Source: Siphonodentalium dalli
Taxonomy: Eukaryota > Mollusca > Scaphopoda > Gadilida > Siphonodentaliidae
NCBI GenBank assembly: GCA_032622095.1
Contig: CP136069.1
Location: forward strand, 84,468,958-84,532,957
DNA length: 64,000 nucleotides
Direction of reading: 5' to 3'
In this document: positions 34,201 to 49,200 of the stretch, in pieces
Numbering within the stretch: the first letter of the stretch is position 1
How the letters are laid out: the number at the start of each line of letters is the position of its first letter
The notes under the pieces: generated by a model
The model's database searches: none
The model's input: only the letters and a program-made list of their open reading frames with translations
Told to the model about the DNA's origin: nothing
Made by a program: the position numbers and the translations under genes

Positions 34201-37200
34201 TTTGAGCCAGGTTCAGTAAGGGTTTCAATACATCACCAATTGAATATTCATCATTAGAGGAAATGTCTTATTTTGAAATTCCCTCAATTGCATTTGGGCT
34301 CCAGGATAATATTAATGGTGCTGGTATTCTTGAGACTGACTTATTGTATGGGGTTCTAAATCCAATGACATGCTTTTCATAGACTATTTTGTGTTTATCA
34401 GTTCATTAGTTTGGGTAAGATTAACCCCATTCTATCCGATTTGATAACTCAAATATTTCCATTGATTATGTTTATAGTTCTTGGCATAGTTGACGATAAC
34501 ACACCCCTAACCTGCATAGTGAGGGTCATTTGGTTTATTTGCTTAAAAATATTAACATCCTCCACCAATCCTGTTGACACAATGTGATAACTAAATATTT
34601 TTCACACGATCACTATATAAAGTGTGAATTGTTGAAACTTTTGCACTCATGAAAAGATTGGTGTAAGGATTTATAAAATTTATAAAAATAGCTAATCGCT
34701 ATCGCCAAGGTATGGGTTAAACATCTGCCGATCGTGATCGGCCTCTCGTTTCAAAAATAAAATTAAAAAAACAAAAATCCGATGCTATAACCGAAGTATA
34801 TTTTGTCCGATTGTGTTCATATTTGATATGTAGGTTTATGATGATACGCCCCTCATCTGTATAGTTTTTGGTATTGATTGGTTGATCGGTTTAGAAAATA
34901 ATTAACCCTTTACACACATGCTATCCAATGCAATAAGTTGAACATATTTCTTCTGATCTGCCTCATATTTCTTACCTAGGTTTTTCTTAGCACGTTCTTC
35001 GTCTGTATGGTTTTTGGTATTGTTTAGTTAACCCTTTTCACTCTTATGTTTACTTAGAATTCACCCAAGCTGCTATGACTCAAAACATTTTTCATCTGAT
35101 CAGCACCAAATTTGGTATATGAATTTATCACCCCTAAATACAGATCGAGTTCGAATATGGGTTTGATCCGATATATTTTAACAGAGTTATGACCCTTTAT
35201 AATTCAAGTAATTACTGCTGGGAATTTTAAGAGAACATATCTCACAGACCATGTGTGTTATTGAAATGAGTTAATTATCACTATGGACATAAGATATGAT
35301 ATGCTATAAAGCCTGATAGTGGTACTGCTGGCTGGCAGGATTTGTTTATCATAATGTCAAATTGATTGATGGCTATCTGGTGGAGTTCTGTTTTCTGTGC
35401 AATATTAAGTTAATCCCTTTGCTGAAACAGGTTCATTACTAAAATTTATGTACACACTATAGGACACCTATTCTAAAATATTAAATTGGAATAGTCCATT
35501 GTTACTTTGTAGGGATGTTTTACAGACATTGTTGTTTACATACACTGTTGTCTTATCTTAGACAAAAATTAATCCACTCATTCCTCAGTTCCATGATATG
35601 ATGTCATTGCAAATGATCAACCCTCTCCACACATATGGTTTTAATGCTTTTCATTTGATCATTCTCCTATATTATGTCCAGGTTGATGGTGATCCACTTT
35701 TGATTTGCATGGATTTGGGATTAAAATTAAACCATTCCATAGACACATATTATGCGATAGACAGATATAATATTATCCCTTTCACTTTGATCCAGGTTCA
35801 GTAAGGGTTTCAATAAATCACCAATTGTATATTCATCATTAGAGGCAATGTCTTATTTTGAAATTCCCTCAATTGCATTTGGGCTCCAGGGTAATATTAA
35901 TGGTGCTGGTATTCTTGAGACTGACTTATTGTATGGGTTTCTAAATCCAATGACATGCTTTGTATAGACTATTTTGTGTTTATCAGTTCATTAGTTTGGG
36001 TAAGATTAACCCTATTCTATCCGATTTGATAACTCAAATATTTCCATTGATTATGTTTATACATGTAGTTCTTGGCATAGTTGACGATAACACACCCCTA
36101 ACCTGCATAGTGAGGGTCATTTGGTTTATTTGCTTAAAAATATTACCATCCTCCGCCAATCCTGTTGACACAATGTGATAACTAAATATTTTTCACATGA
36201 TCACTATATTAAGTGTGAATTGTTGAAACTTTAGCACTCATGAAAAGGTTGATGTAAGGATTTATAAAATTTATAAAAATAGCTAATCGCTATCGCCAAG
36301 GTATGGGTTAAACATCTGCCGATCGTGATCGGCCTCTCGTTTATGTTATATATAAACATTCAAAAACATATATTGCAAAATATGTTAATACTGGTTGTAT
36401 TAGTTGTTTGCAAATCGACTATAATCAAGATGGCTAGTCGTTTTGCAAACAGCAGTACAGCCATTTTTATTTTTTATTTTAAATATTTGTTCTTGAATAT
36501 CTCAGACAGACACAGACTTATTCTCAAATCGCCTGGATAGGCAAACACTGCGAAAATGACAACTTTAGAAAAAATAACAGTACTTTTTCATAACGGCATC
36601 AGGACCACTTGACCATGGGTGTGTATATACCTTGTGAAACATTGTTTCCGACCATGAATCTCTCTTCAAAGACCTGTACAAGAGTTATTGGGCCAAACTC
36701 ATCTGCCTTCTTGCTTACTGCTCCGACAGTAATTTGCACTTGGCACTCTGCAAACAGTATTGTAACAGGCAACTTGTTCTTCGAAATTACAGTTGACAGC
36801 TTTGTTGGCTTTCCAGTTGCTAAAAGAAAAGTGAGTTCGGAGTCATTTTTGTGAAGATACATATACACTTGACAGTTTGCCTTCTTAGTTATCTACATGA
36901 CATGATCTGTCTGATAGTAATCACAATTGTGATTGGTATTACTTGCATGTAATGTGTTGCCACCTAGGGCCAACATAGTCAAAGTGTTGGATTTACTCAG
37001 CTTATATAGTTTGGCTACAATGTATTCCAAAGATAAAGTTAAACTATATTATCATAGTGACCCCAAAATACTACCTATTCCACAGACTTATTCTGAAATA
37101 TTATCTATATATCTGTATTTGACTTACACTTTTTCTTTTTATCCTGAATATAACATTTTATAGGGAAATCAACACTCATACTGAGGTACCGCCCGACAAC

Positions 37201-40200
37201 ATCAATGCCAACAACTCTTTGCTGTGTTGAAAAAGAAGCCACTCTGATCATCTGTAAGCATAAGAGGTATGTAAAAATTAGATGAAAGAGCAATAATTAA
37301 CATAAATTTAATAATTAATAACCTGTATCTCATTTACAGGGGGGGGGGGGGTGGTGGGATTAATTAAAATGGATAACATTCTCTTTGGCCAAAGAAACAG
37401 CTCATTTGAAAATGTGACTTATGTCTCCCACAGTTAACACTTAAGTGCCTGTCCTATGTCTCCTCAGATATTCAGAGTTCACTCATTCATGATTCAACTT
37501 CAAGTGATATACTTGGTACAGTCCCATCATTTGATGAGTTTGGAAAATATTGATTTTAACCCTGTACACATATCCTATGCTTTTGTGATATTTTTCATTT
37601 GATCATTCTCCTATAAGTAGTGCAAATTCCAACATAAATGGCCATAACTCTTGTGAAAATTGCCGAGCGGAACCCTAATTCGAAATTGGCCTGTATCTTG
37701 TGATAGTAAACACACATACCAAAATTCATTCCATTCAGGTGAGACTTTCTAAAGTTATCATCTGGAAACCAAAAGCGGATGGACGGACTGACCACTAACA
37801 TAATGTGTCCCATGTTTTAAAAACGGACATATAAAAACCAATTAATCAATACCAAAATTCATACATGTAATGAGTGTGCCAAGATAAACCTATGTAGGAA
37901 ATATGAGGAAGATCAGATGAAAAGAATTTGACTTATTGTATCCCATTGCATGTGTTTATGGAATGGGTGGGAAGGGTTAACTTTTAATACCATTTAAATC
38001 CATGCATGTGAAAAGTGGATCATAATAACCTGCAAACAGAACTAAGTCGCAGCCATGTTGAATTCATCCAGCCCTGTTCCGTGGTTTAAGTGCTACAGGT
38101 CAAAGTTCTGGAGGTCCATTCCATATATGATCATATATGGAATCCATAAATATTCAAAAGCTCCATACATATGTGTATATATTCAAAACTCCATATATGG
38201 AATGCACCTCCAGAACTTTGACCTGTAGCACTTAAACTGCGGACATGCTTTTTATATGTACCCATACCATAGTATGGTACACATAATGTCGAAATCTGGA
38301 TTGACCACTCATCGTTAGTCCGTCCGTCTGTCTGTCTGTAGACACTTTACGCATGTTGCGATAACTCAAACATTTTCTAACGGATCGGAACTAAATTTTG
38401 TATATGAGTTTCTCAGACGAAAATACCAATCGAGTTCGAACATGGGTTTGATCCGAGTTTTTATTATAGAGTTATGGCCCTTTTTTGACTTAGAATTCAC
38501 GTATTCTGCCATAACTCAAACTTTTTTTTATCTGATCGAAACCAAATTTGGTATGTGAGCTTCTCTACCAAAAATACAGTTCGAGTTCGAATATGGTTTG
38601 ATCTGATTATTTTTAATGGGGTTATGGCCCAATGATATAGAATTCATGCATGATTCGATAAATCAACCAGCTTCCATCTGATAGCAACAAAATTTGGTAT
38701 GTGAGTTGTTTCTCAACTCAAAATACAGATCGAGTTTGAATATGGGTTAGATCCTATTTTTAATACCTGAGTTATGGCACTTTTTTAACTAAGAATTGAA
38801 CAGAATTGAGATTTGTATGCTTAAAATATAACCATAGCAGCTTACAGTTAATTACCTGTGATATCAGTTTATCTCTAAGAGAGACAAGAGATAAACCTGT
38901 ATTATTGAATTAGAGTTATTTTTAGCCATCATATGTTCAGCACAGCAGTGAAAGGTGTGACCAATTCATGAATCAAAGGACTCTCCCATTCATTTCTAAA
39001 AGTATAAATTGGAATAGTCTACTGTTCATTTGTAGGGATGTTCCCTAATTTTATAGAGTTAAAATTGTTAACCCTGGTCATCAATTTTATGCTTTTATAT
39101 ATTTTTCATGTAATCATTCTCCTATTATATCCCCTTCACTTGTATGGATTTTTGTAGTTAAAATGAACCCTTCTCAACATTCCTGATACTTTAGCAGAAA
39201 TACCTTTCATCTGATATATCTCAATTTATTGAGATGTCTGTAAATTTGGTATGCGAGTTTCTCAGCCCAAAATACAGATAAAGTTCGAATTTGGGTTTGA
39301 TCCTTTTTTTTTAAACGGAGTTATGGCTTATGGATTTTAGCGTCCAAACTGAAAATAGCTGATCACTATCGCCAAGGTATGGGTTAAACATCTGCCGATC
39401 GTGATCAGCCTCTCGTTGTGAAATATTTTTATGTTTGTCAGTTGATTAGTTTGGGAAAATTATGACCCCTTCCACCCAACCATAGACACATCTGATTTGA
39501 TAACTCACATAGTTGTCATCTGATTGTGTTTATATGTGTGTCACAGTATATGATGACACACCCCTGACCTGTATAGTGAGGGTCATTTGGATGATATGCT
39601 TAAAAATATCCAATGTGACAACTCTAAATAACATATATCCAAATTAATGATGGAAACCCCTCCCCCACTATATCTTTCCTACCATTATACCATATCCACA
39701 TTATGTACAGGCGCATATTCAGTTCTATATTGCTGATTTAGAGTCGTAATGGTTGAAGTCGGCCTCTCGTTGTTTCTGGAGCCGCCCTCCTATAACGCGT
39801 GCCCACGCACCCTCAGCTGGCGATTTGTAATATATATTTAGCTTTGTTGCACACTGTGCACATGGAATTTCGAGATAACCTCTCCCACAACCTCTAAATG
39901 GGAGCTATCGATTTTTCACCCCGCCAGCAGCCGTCTTGGAATTAAAATTTAAATGCATCGGCAAACACTTGTTTGAGGAGATAGCTCAGCAAATTAAGCA
40001 GATATCTGCTTGCTGCTATAGATCCTCTTCTCCTTTTTTATTCTACTCATGTTGCCATCATCAAAATGTTGTTCATCATAAATGCAATATTAATTGGGTC
40101 AAAATAAATATTGTTTAATCAGACCCTGCAGCCCGCATCTGGGTTCGGGAGAATTGTGATAATGTTAGCCTACCCCATTCGGCAAACTTCGTCAAATTCT

Positions 40201-43200
40201 GGTAAAATTTCAGCTTTGCCATAGACTAAATATGCTTTCTTCAACTATGGCCAGGCCTAAGATGTCATATACATGTATATCGAGGAGTCCAGAATGAAAG
40301 TTACCCATGAGGTTGATCAAATTTCGTGTATAGCAACAAAATATTATTTTTCTGCGACTAAAATGACCAGCTCCAGTACCAATAATTCTTAATTTATGCT
40401 ACGTAATAAGGACGGCTCACAGTCTTTGTCAAACATTAATCGAATTTCCCTCATTCACTTTTAAATCCTGTTCATGTTGTGAGATTTGCTTAAAGGGGTA
40501 CTGTACGCCAAATGTTGTTGTTGGTTTCTATAGTCTCCGAGTCATTATTTGAAAGTCTGTTGAGTACGAAGTTGTGTTACGGATGACAAATTTACCGGAA
40601 TGCAAAAATACAAATTGTCGTTGTCGAGTAATTTTTGTACAGTTTTCAACCAAATGAATCAAATAAAAGTTATATTATAGGCATACTAGTCCCATATAAT
40701 CATTTAAGTTATTGTATCGTCGCTAGTCAGTGAGTGGCTTGAGTGTTCTCCCCGTATCATCATAATATTTTAAGCGATCGTGTGTGCGATCGGTTTAACA
40801 ATCCAGTATCCCTCAATTACTTTATTTGATTACGCAAATTCGTAATTTAATTGACGCCATTTTATGGCTCCAGTCATAAATTCAATTTATATCAAATTAT
40901 TAAATTTTAAATTATTAAATTTTAAGATAGCCTATTAACCTGAGCGTTTACAGAATACATCTTCGACTCAAATTACTTATGTTTCTATATATTATCGATA
41001 TTAGATCGTTGTTGTCACCGGAAATTTAATGAAAATGGCGTACAGTACCCCTTTAACCACGCTTGCAGAATAACTATATCACAATTCTACCCAACCTGGG
41101 TAACTTTATCACAATTTCGGGAACCTGAGTATAACTTTATATCACCAAAAAAAAACACGTTGAGAATGACCATGCAATTCAGCTAATTGGCACCCGTTCG
41201 ACGTTCAAATCAATTAAAGGCACATGCGGCCTTAATTGTCGAAAATATTCATATCTGTTCCAAACACCGTAAACAGAAAAACAGTAAAACGCATACAGTT
41301 CCGTTCATATATACCATGACCATCGCGTAAACAGCATGCTATCATAAAGACCTACTATATTTTACCTAAGCAAGAGTCTGATTGTGTTACAGAAGACAGC
41401 ACAATGCTACTGGCTAATCACACACAAATGGCATAAACGCTCTTTATTAGTTCCATATCAGGTATATTCACCAACAAAGTACGCTCTTTATGTTTACCAT
41501 CATAATATAAACAAATACCAGAAAAGTAACTTTTTACGCTCTTGTTTACATAACAATGGTCAAACATATGGCCATAACATACTGTTTTTGCGATATTTCT
41601 TATTTGTATACGGACAAAGTCTATCTACAGTTTGATGTTCTTTCTGTTTGTGGCGGTTTTTGACGGGTGGATATATTTTCACAGGATACCCACCGCCAAG
41701 GCCAACCGTGTCTTTAAGGCTTTTTAAGATAGTGTATCTCTCCCTATAACAATTTGTACATAATTTCCGGCGTATGAAAATAGCTGATGTGCCTGACTTC
41801 GTCCGGGCTTTATAGATTTCTTTGTGATCGCCTCCGTCAAGAAAAAAACTATTGTTCGATGGGTCCAGAGACTCCAGACGCATGCCTATATGAGCGAGGT
41901 CAATGTCAAGGACTCGGTCTCGCGTGAAATTGGACCTGCCCAAATTGTTCCCGGGATTAGAGTAGGCCTACATACCAAATTTGAGTCGGATCGGTCAAGG
42001 TCCAGAAACATGCCTGTATTATGAGCGTATAATATGAGCGAGGTCAAGGTCAATGACACATATTGTTCCCTGGATCAAAGTAGGCCTACGTACCAACATT
42101 GGATCGGTCGAGCAGTTTTCGAGTCTATATAACACACACATACAGACAGAAGTTCCAAAAATATATAATAGGCTATCAGGTTAGCCCGCCACTGGCGGCA
42201 ATCGTCAGAAACATGACAATTTTTAATATTTTTAATTAATTTTTTTAATTAATTATTTAATTAATTTTTTTGTTTTTCAATGAGTTAAAGGTACTCAATC
42301 CGTAAAGAGGGTCCCCATCTCAACAGATTCCAACAACAACAATCCGATAAGAGGGTCCTATATTACTATTTCTTTGGCTTTGGGGGTAAAAAATATTTGA
42401 TTCGAGTCGAGGAACCCATCAAACAAAGCTCAGAGTTATTAGATATTGATTTTTGAAAATTGTTAATTGCTCGAGATGAGTACTAATAACTGCCGTCAAT
42501 TTGGTAACCTGCTCGAGATATTACGCCAAAACTCTATTCAAACAGACAAGGATGGATAACTCTATAATCAAGTGGTAATAATAACGAAAGTTTGACTATC
42601 TTCTGGGCCAGAAAGAATTCCCGATAATGAAAAATAATAGATTTCTAAAATCGATATCTAACAAATCTGAGCTTTGATGGGTGACTTCCTCGACTCGAAT
42701 CAAATATTTTTGGCCCCCGAAGCCATTGAAATAGTAATTGAGAGGAGTTTTATCGGATTGAGTACCTTTAATTGTGCGTTTTTAATTTTTTAATTGAATT
42801 TTTAGATTTTCAATTTTACCCGATTTTTTTTGTTTTTCAATGAGTTAATTGTGCCTTTTTAATTTACTGGCTTTTTTTTATGTTTTTCAATTGTGCCTTT
42901 TTAATTTAATTTTTTGTTTTTCAATTTTACCCGATTTGACCTTGAATTGATCATTTTCAAGGTCAACGTCAGGTCGGGGTCACAATTTAACCCGTCCATG
43001 ACACTTCCCGTAGGTAGCAAGTTTGAGCTCAATCGGTTCGAGTCTATAAAGGACACACACACATATATATGACACGTCCCGTAGGTAGCAAGTTTGAGCT
43101 CAATCGGCATTCCCAGAAGATATTCATGGGGAGGTCAAGTGACCAATTTTGAAATTTGCTGGTCGCATTCGTCTGTAGGTCTGAGGAATTCTCGGCTAGA

Positions 43201-46200
43201 TATTGTTACCAAAATGACATATTTAAATTAATCCCGCCGTTCACCCCCATCACCAATGCGACGTAATTTTGGTACAATGTGTTGCGTTCTAAAAATAGGT
43301 CGATTGCAGTGGATTCGTAGATGACGAAATATGAGTGCGACAGAGAATATTGTTTGATCGAAAGCATTTGAATTAATGCGTCACAAGACTCGCCTTGATG
43401 ATGGCTAATAGATATTTGTCCCTGTTAGGTGTTGTGAATGTGAATTAAAATTGCCGTGGGGATGCCGTGGGGGTCTAATCCGATGAAAATGTCCCCGTTC
43501 ATAGGAAGCTAGTTCCAGATAACGTAAACAAACGCCGTCCCCCGTTCAGTATGCGAAATCCGAAGGGAATAAAGAGCGTTAACCGGTTAACGAACCCAAA
43601 TATGGAAGATCTTTATCAACGACACTGCAGATAGGAACGCTCTTTAACTATCAACGCTATTAAGCCTGAAGTGCCGTTTTTTTTTGTGACTGAGCGTCGA
43701 GAACGGGTACTCTGAGCTTCTCCAAAACGCCGCGACGACCATTCCCGTGGGTTTTTATCCTTAGATGGGAAGTTTGGTCTCGATCGGTGCAGCCGATTCT
43801 ATAAAGTACACACATATATACGGAAGTCTAAAAATATATAGGAGACTAGCTGATGTGCCCGATTTCGTCCGGGCGGTTCAGAAACATTGCCTATATGAGC
43901 GAGGTCAAGGACACAGTCGCACGTGAAATTGAACCCGCCCATATTGTTCCCCGGATCAAAGTAGGCCAACATACCAAATTTGAGTCGGATCGGTCGAGGT
44001 CCAGAAACATGCCGATGAGCGAGGTCAAGGACACGGTCACACGTGAAATTGGACCCGCCCATATTGTTCCCCGGATCAAAGTAGGCCTACATACCAAATT
44101 TTTGACTAGACACTGGCTCTGTGAGGTTACGTCGTTACACTATGGCAGTATGGCTGAAGGGGCCACTCTCACCAAAAAAAGTGCTGAAGGGTACACAGGT
44201 TTTGAAAATGTACTGAAGGGTACACAGGGTTTGTGATCGGCGCTAATGTTTTTGAAAGTCTGGCGACCATTAGCAGTTCGTTTTCAGTTCATTTTAAATT
44301 TCCTTGGAACATATACAATTATTCTCGAACAGAAATCATGGCAGACACGAAATCTGAAAGTCATCAGAACGAGATTTCAAAACCTGTGTTCCCTTCAACA
44401 CATTTTCAAACCCTGTGTACCCTTCAGCTCCTTTTTGGCGAGAATGACCCCCTCAGCTACACTATGCAGGCCGTCGTGGTGGCGAACAGAGCAGAGCGTC
44501 GGAGCGTCATAGAACCAGTGTCTGGTCCAACCAAATTTGAGTCGGATCGGTCGAGCAGTTTTCGAGTCTATAACATAAGCACATACATACATACATACAC
44601 ACATACAGACAGAAGTTCAAAAAATATATAATAGACAAGAAACCCATAATCAGAAATGGTAACGCCCTCAAGATCATATTATTAGCCATAAATATAAATT
44701 ATAATATAAAATATATTGGTTACATGAATGCACCGCCTCAGAATTCCGTTAAAACAACTAATCCTTCAAATTATTACTGCAGGTTTCTCATTCACCACAC
44801 CAGAAAGCTTCTAAATGCGGATAAAAAATCGGAGGCATTGTGTTCCCGCCATAAAATCTTCAAGAGTGCATGGCCCAGCCATTGTTCATACCTAAACATC
44901 GAAAGCAATTAACGGGGGTCATAATAGTTACATACTGCAGCTATAAGACACCCAGCGAATACACACCCCACGAAAACCCGAAATGTGTTGTCCTGCGAGA
45001 TATCCCATCGCTATAGCTCAATTTGACACGGCCAGATTAGCCTTTCTATACAATATCCTAAAATAATAAAGCTTCTCAAATCATCGGCATAGTCATCGAC
45101 ATTTTCTAATCGCTCTACATAAGCATGGTCAGACCTATCATCGAATACTGTAACTCTGCATGGAGCCCACATTACGAATATCAAAGCATTGTGTTAGAGA
45201 AATACAAAGAAAAGCAACGAAACTAGTTCGTCATATCAAAACTCTATGCTACCGAGACCGAACGATGAGACTCAATCTGATGTCTATAAAATATTGAAGA
45301 TTTAGAGGAGATCTAATCGAAGTATATAAACTGTTGAATGGTCATTACAATATCAATGCCTGTGACCTATTAGAAAGACATTCATCAGGAAGAACAAGAG
45401 GACATAATAAAAAGCTACAGATGCCCATTGTTAACTAGGCCATAGGAAAATATTTCTTCACGCAGAGGGTGGTAAATAGCTGGAACTCTCTGCCAGACTT
45501 CGCTGTTGAGACTCCAACACTCGATCAATTCAAAATATACATACTCATTCTTCTATTATATGAAATACGAGTTCGACGACAAGTAATATGTTCAAGTGAC
45601 TCACAAGTAAATATCGAATGACGATACATATATTTGTAAACAAACATTGCAAATAATGTTATTGGGACGAAAAGTCGCAAGACTTAATTGTTCCGTATGA
45701 TGATGATGATGATATGATTGATAGAACAAACCACTATTATAATGATCGTGTCGTTATTTGTTTAAAATACGTATCAATTGACATATACGCACCCGTTCCC
45801 TCATTAAAATCAACATATTTCGACCAATTTAGGGGACCTCCGCGAATTCGGGGACATCCGCAAATAGCTAGGGACCTACTGCAAATTGTCACACCGTTCA
45901 GCACCAATTAACGAACCGTGGCTGACTCCTGTGTATCCGGTTAACCTTATTAAAGGTACTCAATCCGATAAAACTCCTCTCAATTACTATTTCAATGGCT
46001 TCGGGGGTCAAAAATATTTGATTCGAGTCGAGGAAGTCACCCATCAAAGCTCAGATTTGTTAGATATCAATTTTAGAAATCTATTATTTTTCATTATCGG
46101 GAATACTTTCTGGCCCAGATCTCAGTCAAAATTGCGTTTTTATTACCACTTGATTTTAGAGTTATCCATCCTTGTCTGTTTGAATAGAGTTTTGGTGTAA

Positions 46201-49200
46201 AAATCTCGAGCAGGATACGAAATTGACGGCAATTATTAGTACTTATCTCGAGAACATAACAAATTTCAAAAATCAATATCTAATAACTCTGAGCTTTGTT
46301 TGATGGGTTCCTCGACTCGAATCAAATATTTTTTACCCCCAAAGCCAAAGAAATAGTAATATAGGACCCTCTGATCGGATTGTTGTTGTTGGAATCTGTT
46401 GAGATGGGGACCCTCTTTTCGGATTGAGTACCTTTAAAATATGTATCAATTGAGATATGCGCACCGTTCCCTCATTAAAATCAACATATTATTTCGACCA
46501 TTTTAGGGGACCTCCGCGAATTCGGGAACTTCGCAAATTTATCTCCGCAAATAGGGGACCTACTGCAAACTGTCACACCGATCAGCACCTAATTAACGAA
46601 CCGGTGGATGACTCGGCTGTCTCAGACTACACTCTTTAACATACGTTTCAATTGACATACGCATTTTACAAATTATATATTTTCATTCCTTCTATTTGTA
46701 ATTGGCATAGCCTATCACAAACCAAAATCAACGACAATAAACGCAATTTAAATTCCAACTACACCTTTTATCGGACTCGGGGTCGCACTACAACTTTTAA
46801 TGTGTCCCAAAACAATAGGAAAAACCTATTATCTATAAATAAAACGCCCAGCGAACCATAGCTATCTAGAATCTCTAGATTAATATACACCGGGGGCGTA
46901 ATAACAAACATGAATCGACGTGACCTACCGGATACGCTTCTGTCAATTAATATTGATTTTATTTCGAGTTTTGTTTAATACGCATTATTACCGTTTGAGG
47001 TAGTTTTCCGAGCTATTTTTAGGTGACACTCCACAGTTTCGAATGATCAGCAGGGGCAAATTTCTTAGAATAGAGTACCAGTGTTTTCTGTCACCATGGG
47101 TGTGGTATGTTTATTGAGAGAAGGTTAGTTATGAATTTGTGGATTTTTATAGGATGTCTTTGAGTTTTGAAAAATATTGTTTCAGGTGACCTTGACCCCA
47201 CCAGTATGAAGTAGTAGCGATTTCTGCGAAACAGTGGCTCCAGACACCAGCGTGACTTTTTAGCACCTAAAATTTGTCATCTGCATGAAAAATATTTAAA
47301 AAAAAATTACAGTGGTGAGAAGTTTGAAATTTTTTGATATTTTTGTGAGGAAACAGTGTTCTTCCAGACAACATAGGCGGCTATACCATAGATTGTCTGG
47401 TTTTTGTGTCCCATGGGCCTGAAAATCGCTTATTTTGGCCATTTTTGCATCAAAATTTAATTTTTCAGGCACACAATCAAGGGGCATAACTCTTGCTACC
47501 CCCATTAAAATGACAATTATGTACCAAAATCTTTAAGCCTAGTATGTGCTCAACCCAGGTATGTATACATTGTATATGTGTTGTGGGATCACATTTCAGT
47601 TATTTTTCATTGAATTGGTGCCCCCTTATTTTTGCACCAATCCCTGCAGAAACTGTGGAGTGTCACCTTCAAGACCAGCAAATAGCACCATTTTCATCTG
47701 TCAACTTGACAGATATTGTTGCTGAAAATCCTTTTTGAGCAAATCTGTTCAGTTAGAAGGAACATTTTATGGTAGATACACCATTCTTCTATGGATATTC
47801 CAATACAGGTTGTCTTTAGTCATATAAATTGGTGGGGATATGGAGTCTTGGAGCAGTGGGGGGTGGGGGGGGGGGGGGGGGTGATTCATGTATATGGTTA
47901 TTTGGTGATTTTTCAGATGATGGGTACTTTTTCATAACATCATATGCTCCTTGAATCTTAGCTGAAAGGGCTGATATTGTGACATTACACAGTATACAAC
48001 AAAATTAGATATTCAGTCTTTCTTATTCACAAGTGTGAAATATAATAATTCAGGTTTCCTTGGTCATATTTCACTTGACAACATATTGTTCATGTGATGT
48101 CATAACATTGTAAAGCTTTCCCTTAATGCTAAATAAGACTTGGAATTTTTTAACCCATAGATTTGGGAGAGTATTAAAGATAGTTGTTGTATGAAATATT
48201 ATGTTTTATTTTGATATCTGAGGAAAATATGCATCTCATAATATATTTTATACAACATTTTAGCATTTCAGACCTTTTTCAAGCCATAGATGATGGTTGA
48301 ATATATCCATTTTGTCACTACGTCAAGCATAACGTCATTGGGCTCTGAAAGACCCAAAAGGGGTGAAATCATGGGGGTGCATCTAAATCCCCACCCAATC
48401 TTGCTGCATGTGATTGCAATAACGCATGGGGTGTAATATATCATATCATATCATATATCATAACTCTTGCTACCCCCATTAAAATGACAATTATATACCA
48501 AAATCTTTAAAGTGACACAACAATCTTCACCAATATACCCCCATTGACTGAAGCAATGATAAGGCGGAATCCCGCAGATATCTATTTTTAGCCACAATTC
48601 CATCCGCACGATCCGATTGGTCGGCGACCTTTCGTCACCAATTTGATACGATTGTTTTTACGACTTTGGAATAATAAATCACTCTCATTCTCAAGACGAA
48701 GTAAATTAATTAAAACCTAGTTAGAACGTATATTTGAATTAGATTATCGGAGTTTTAACTCGGTGTATGGTGCGTTGAGTGTTGGGTCGTAATATATGAA
48801 TTCAACGATTATTGGCTGGAAAACTGGTCAAAACTCGTTTCGAATAAGTTCGTGCATGTGTTGTTGACATTGTAATTGAATATTGTCAACAGCGGGAATT
48901 CTCAGCCTGATGACCAAGGAGCCGAGTGACTCGGGTCTCAATGGGACCTGTTGGAGAACCAATCGTTCAAACACGCAGATTTAAAAAAAACAGTGTGGGT
49001 AGATAGCGTCAGACAAATGTACATGTAGCAAGTGCAATTTGACACTGAAATGTACTAATATGCATGTATGGCTTTGGATTGGACTGGCTGCATTATGCCT
49101 ACACTGACTACATACAGACCCTGCAGATTCAAATTCAACAAGTCTCAACAGTGACCCGTATAGTATTAAAATGACTAATTTCAAAATGTGTGGCCCAATA

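Noticed and set aside
34010-35804. Paired 68-69-codon frames at 34010 and 35598 as duplicated small genes
   Set aside because: They lie at the same offset in the two units of the 1.59-kb duplication and are no more conserved than the surrounding DNA.
41560-41943. 127-codon minus-strand frame
   Set aside because: Its N-terminal part is the CGTCCGGGC dispersed repeat in reverse; no domain is seen and no start or splice context supports it.
47858-47881. G-run as a regulatory quadruplex
   Set aside because: A single unbroken G-run in intronic DNA is more likely a slippage-prone homopolymer; comparable C/G runs occur at 2556, 23748, 37340, 53638, 54967 and 63901 without a common context.
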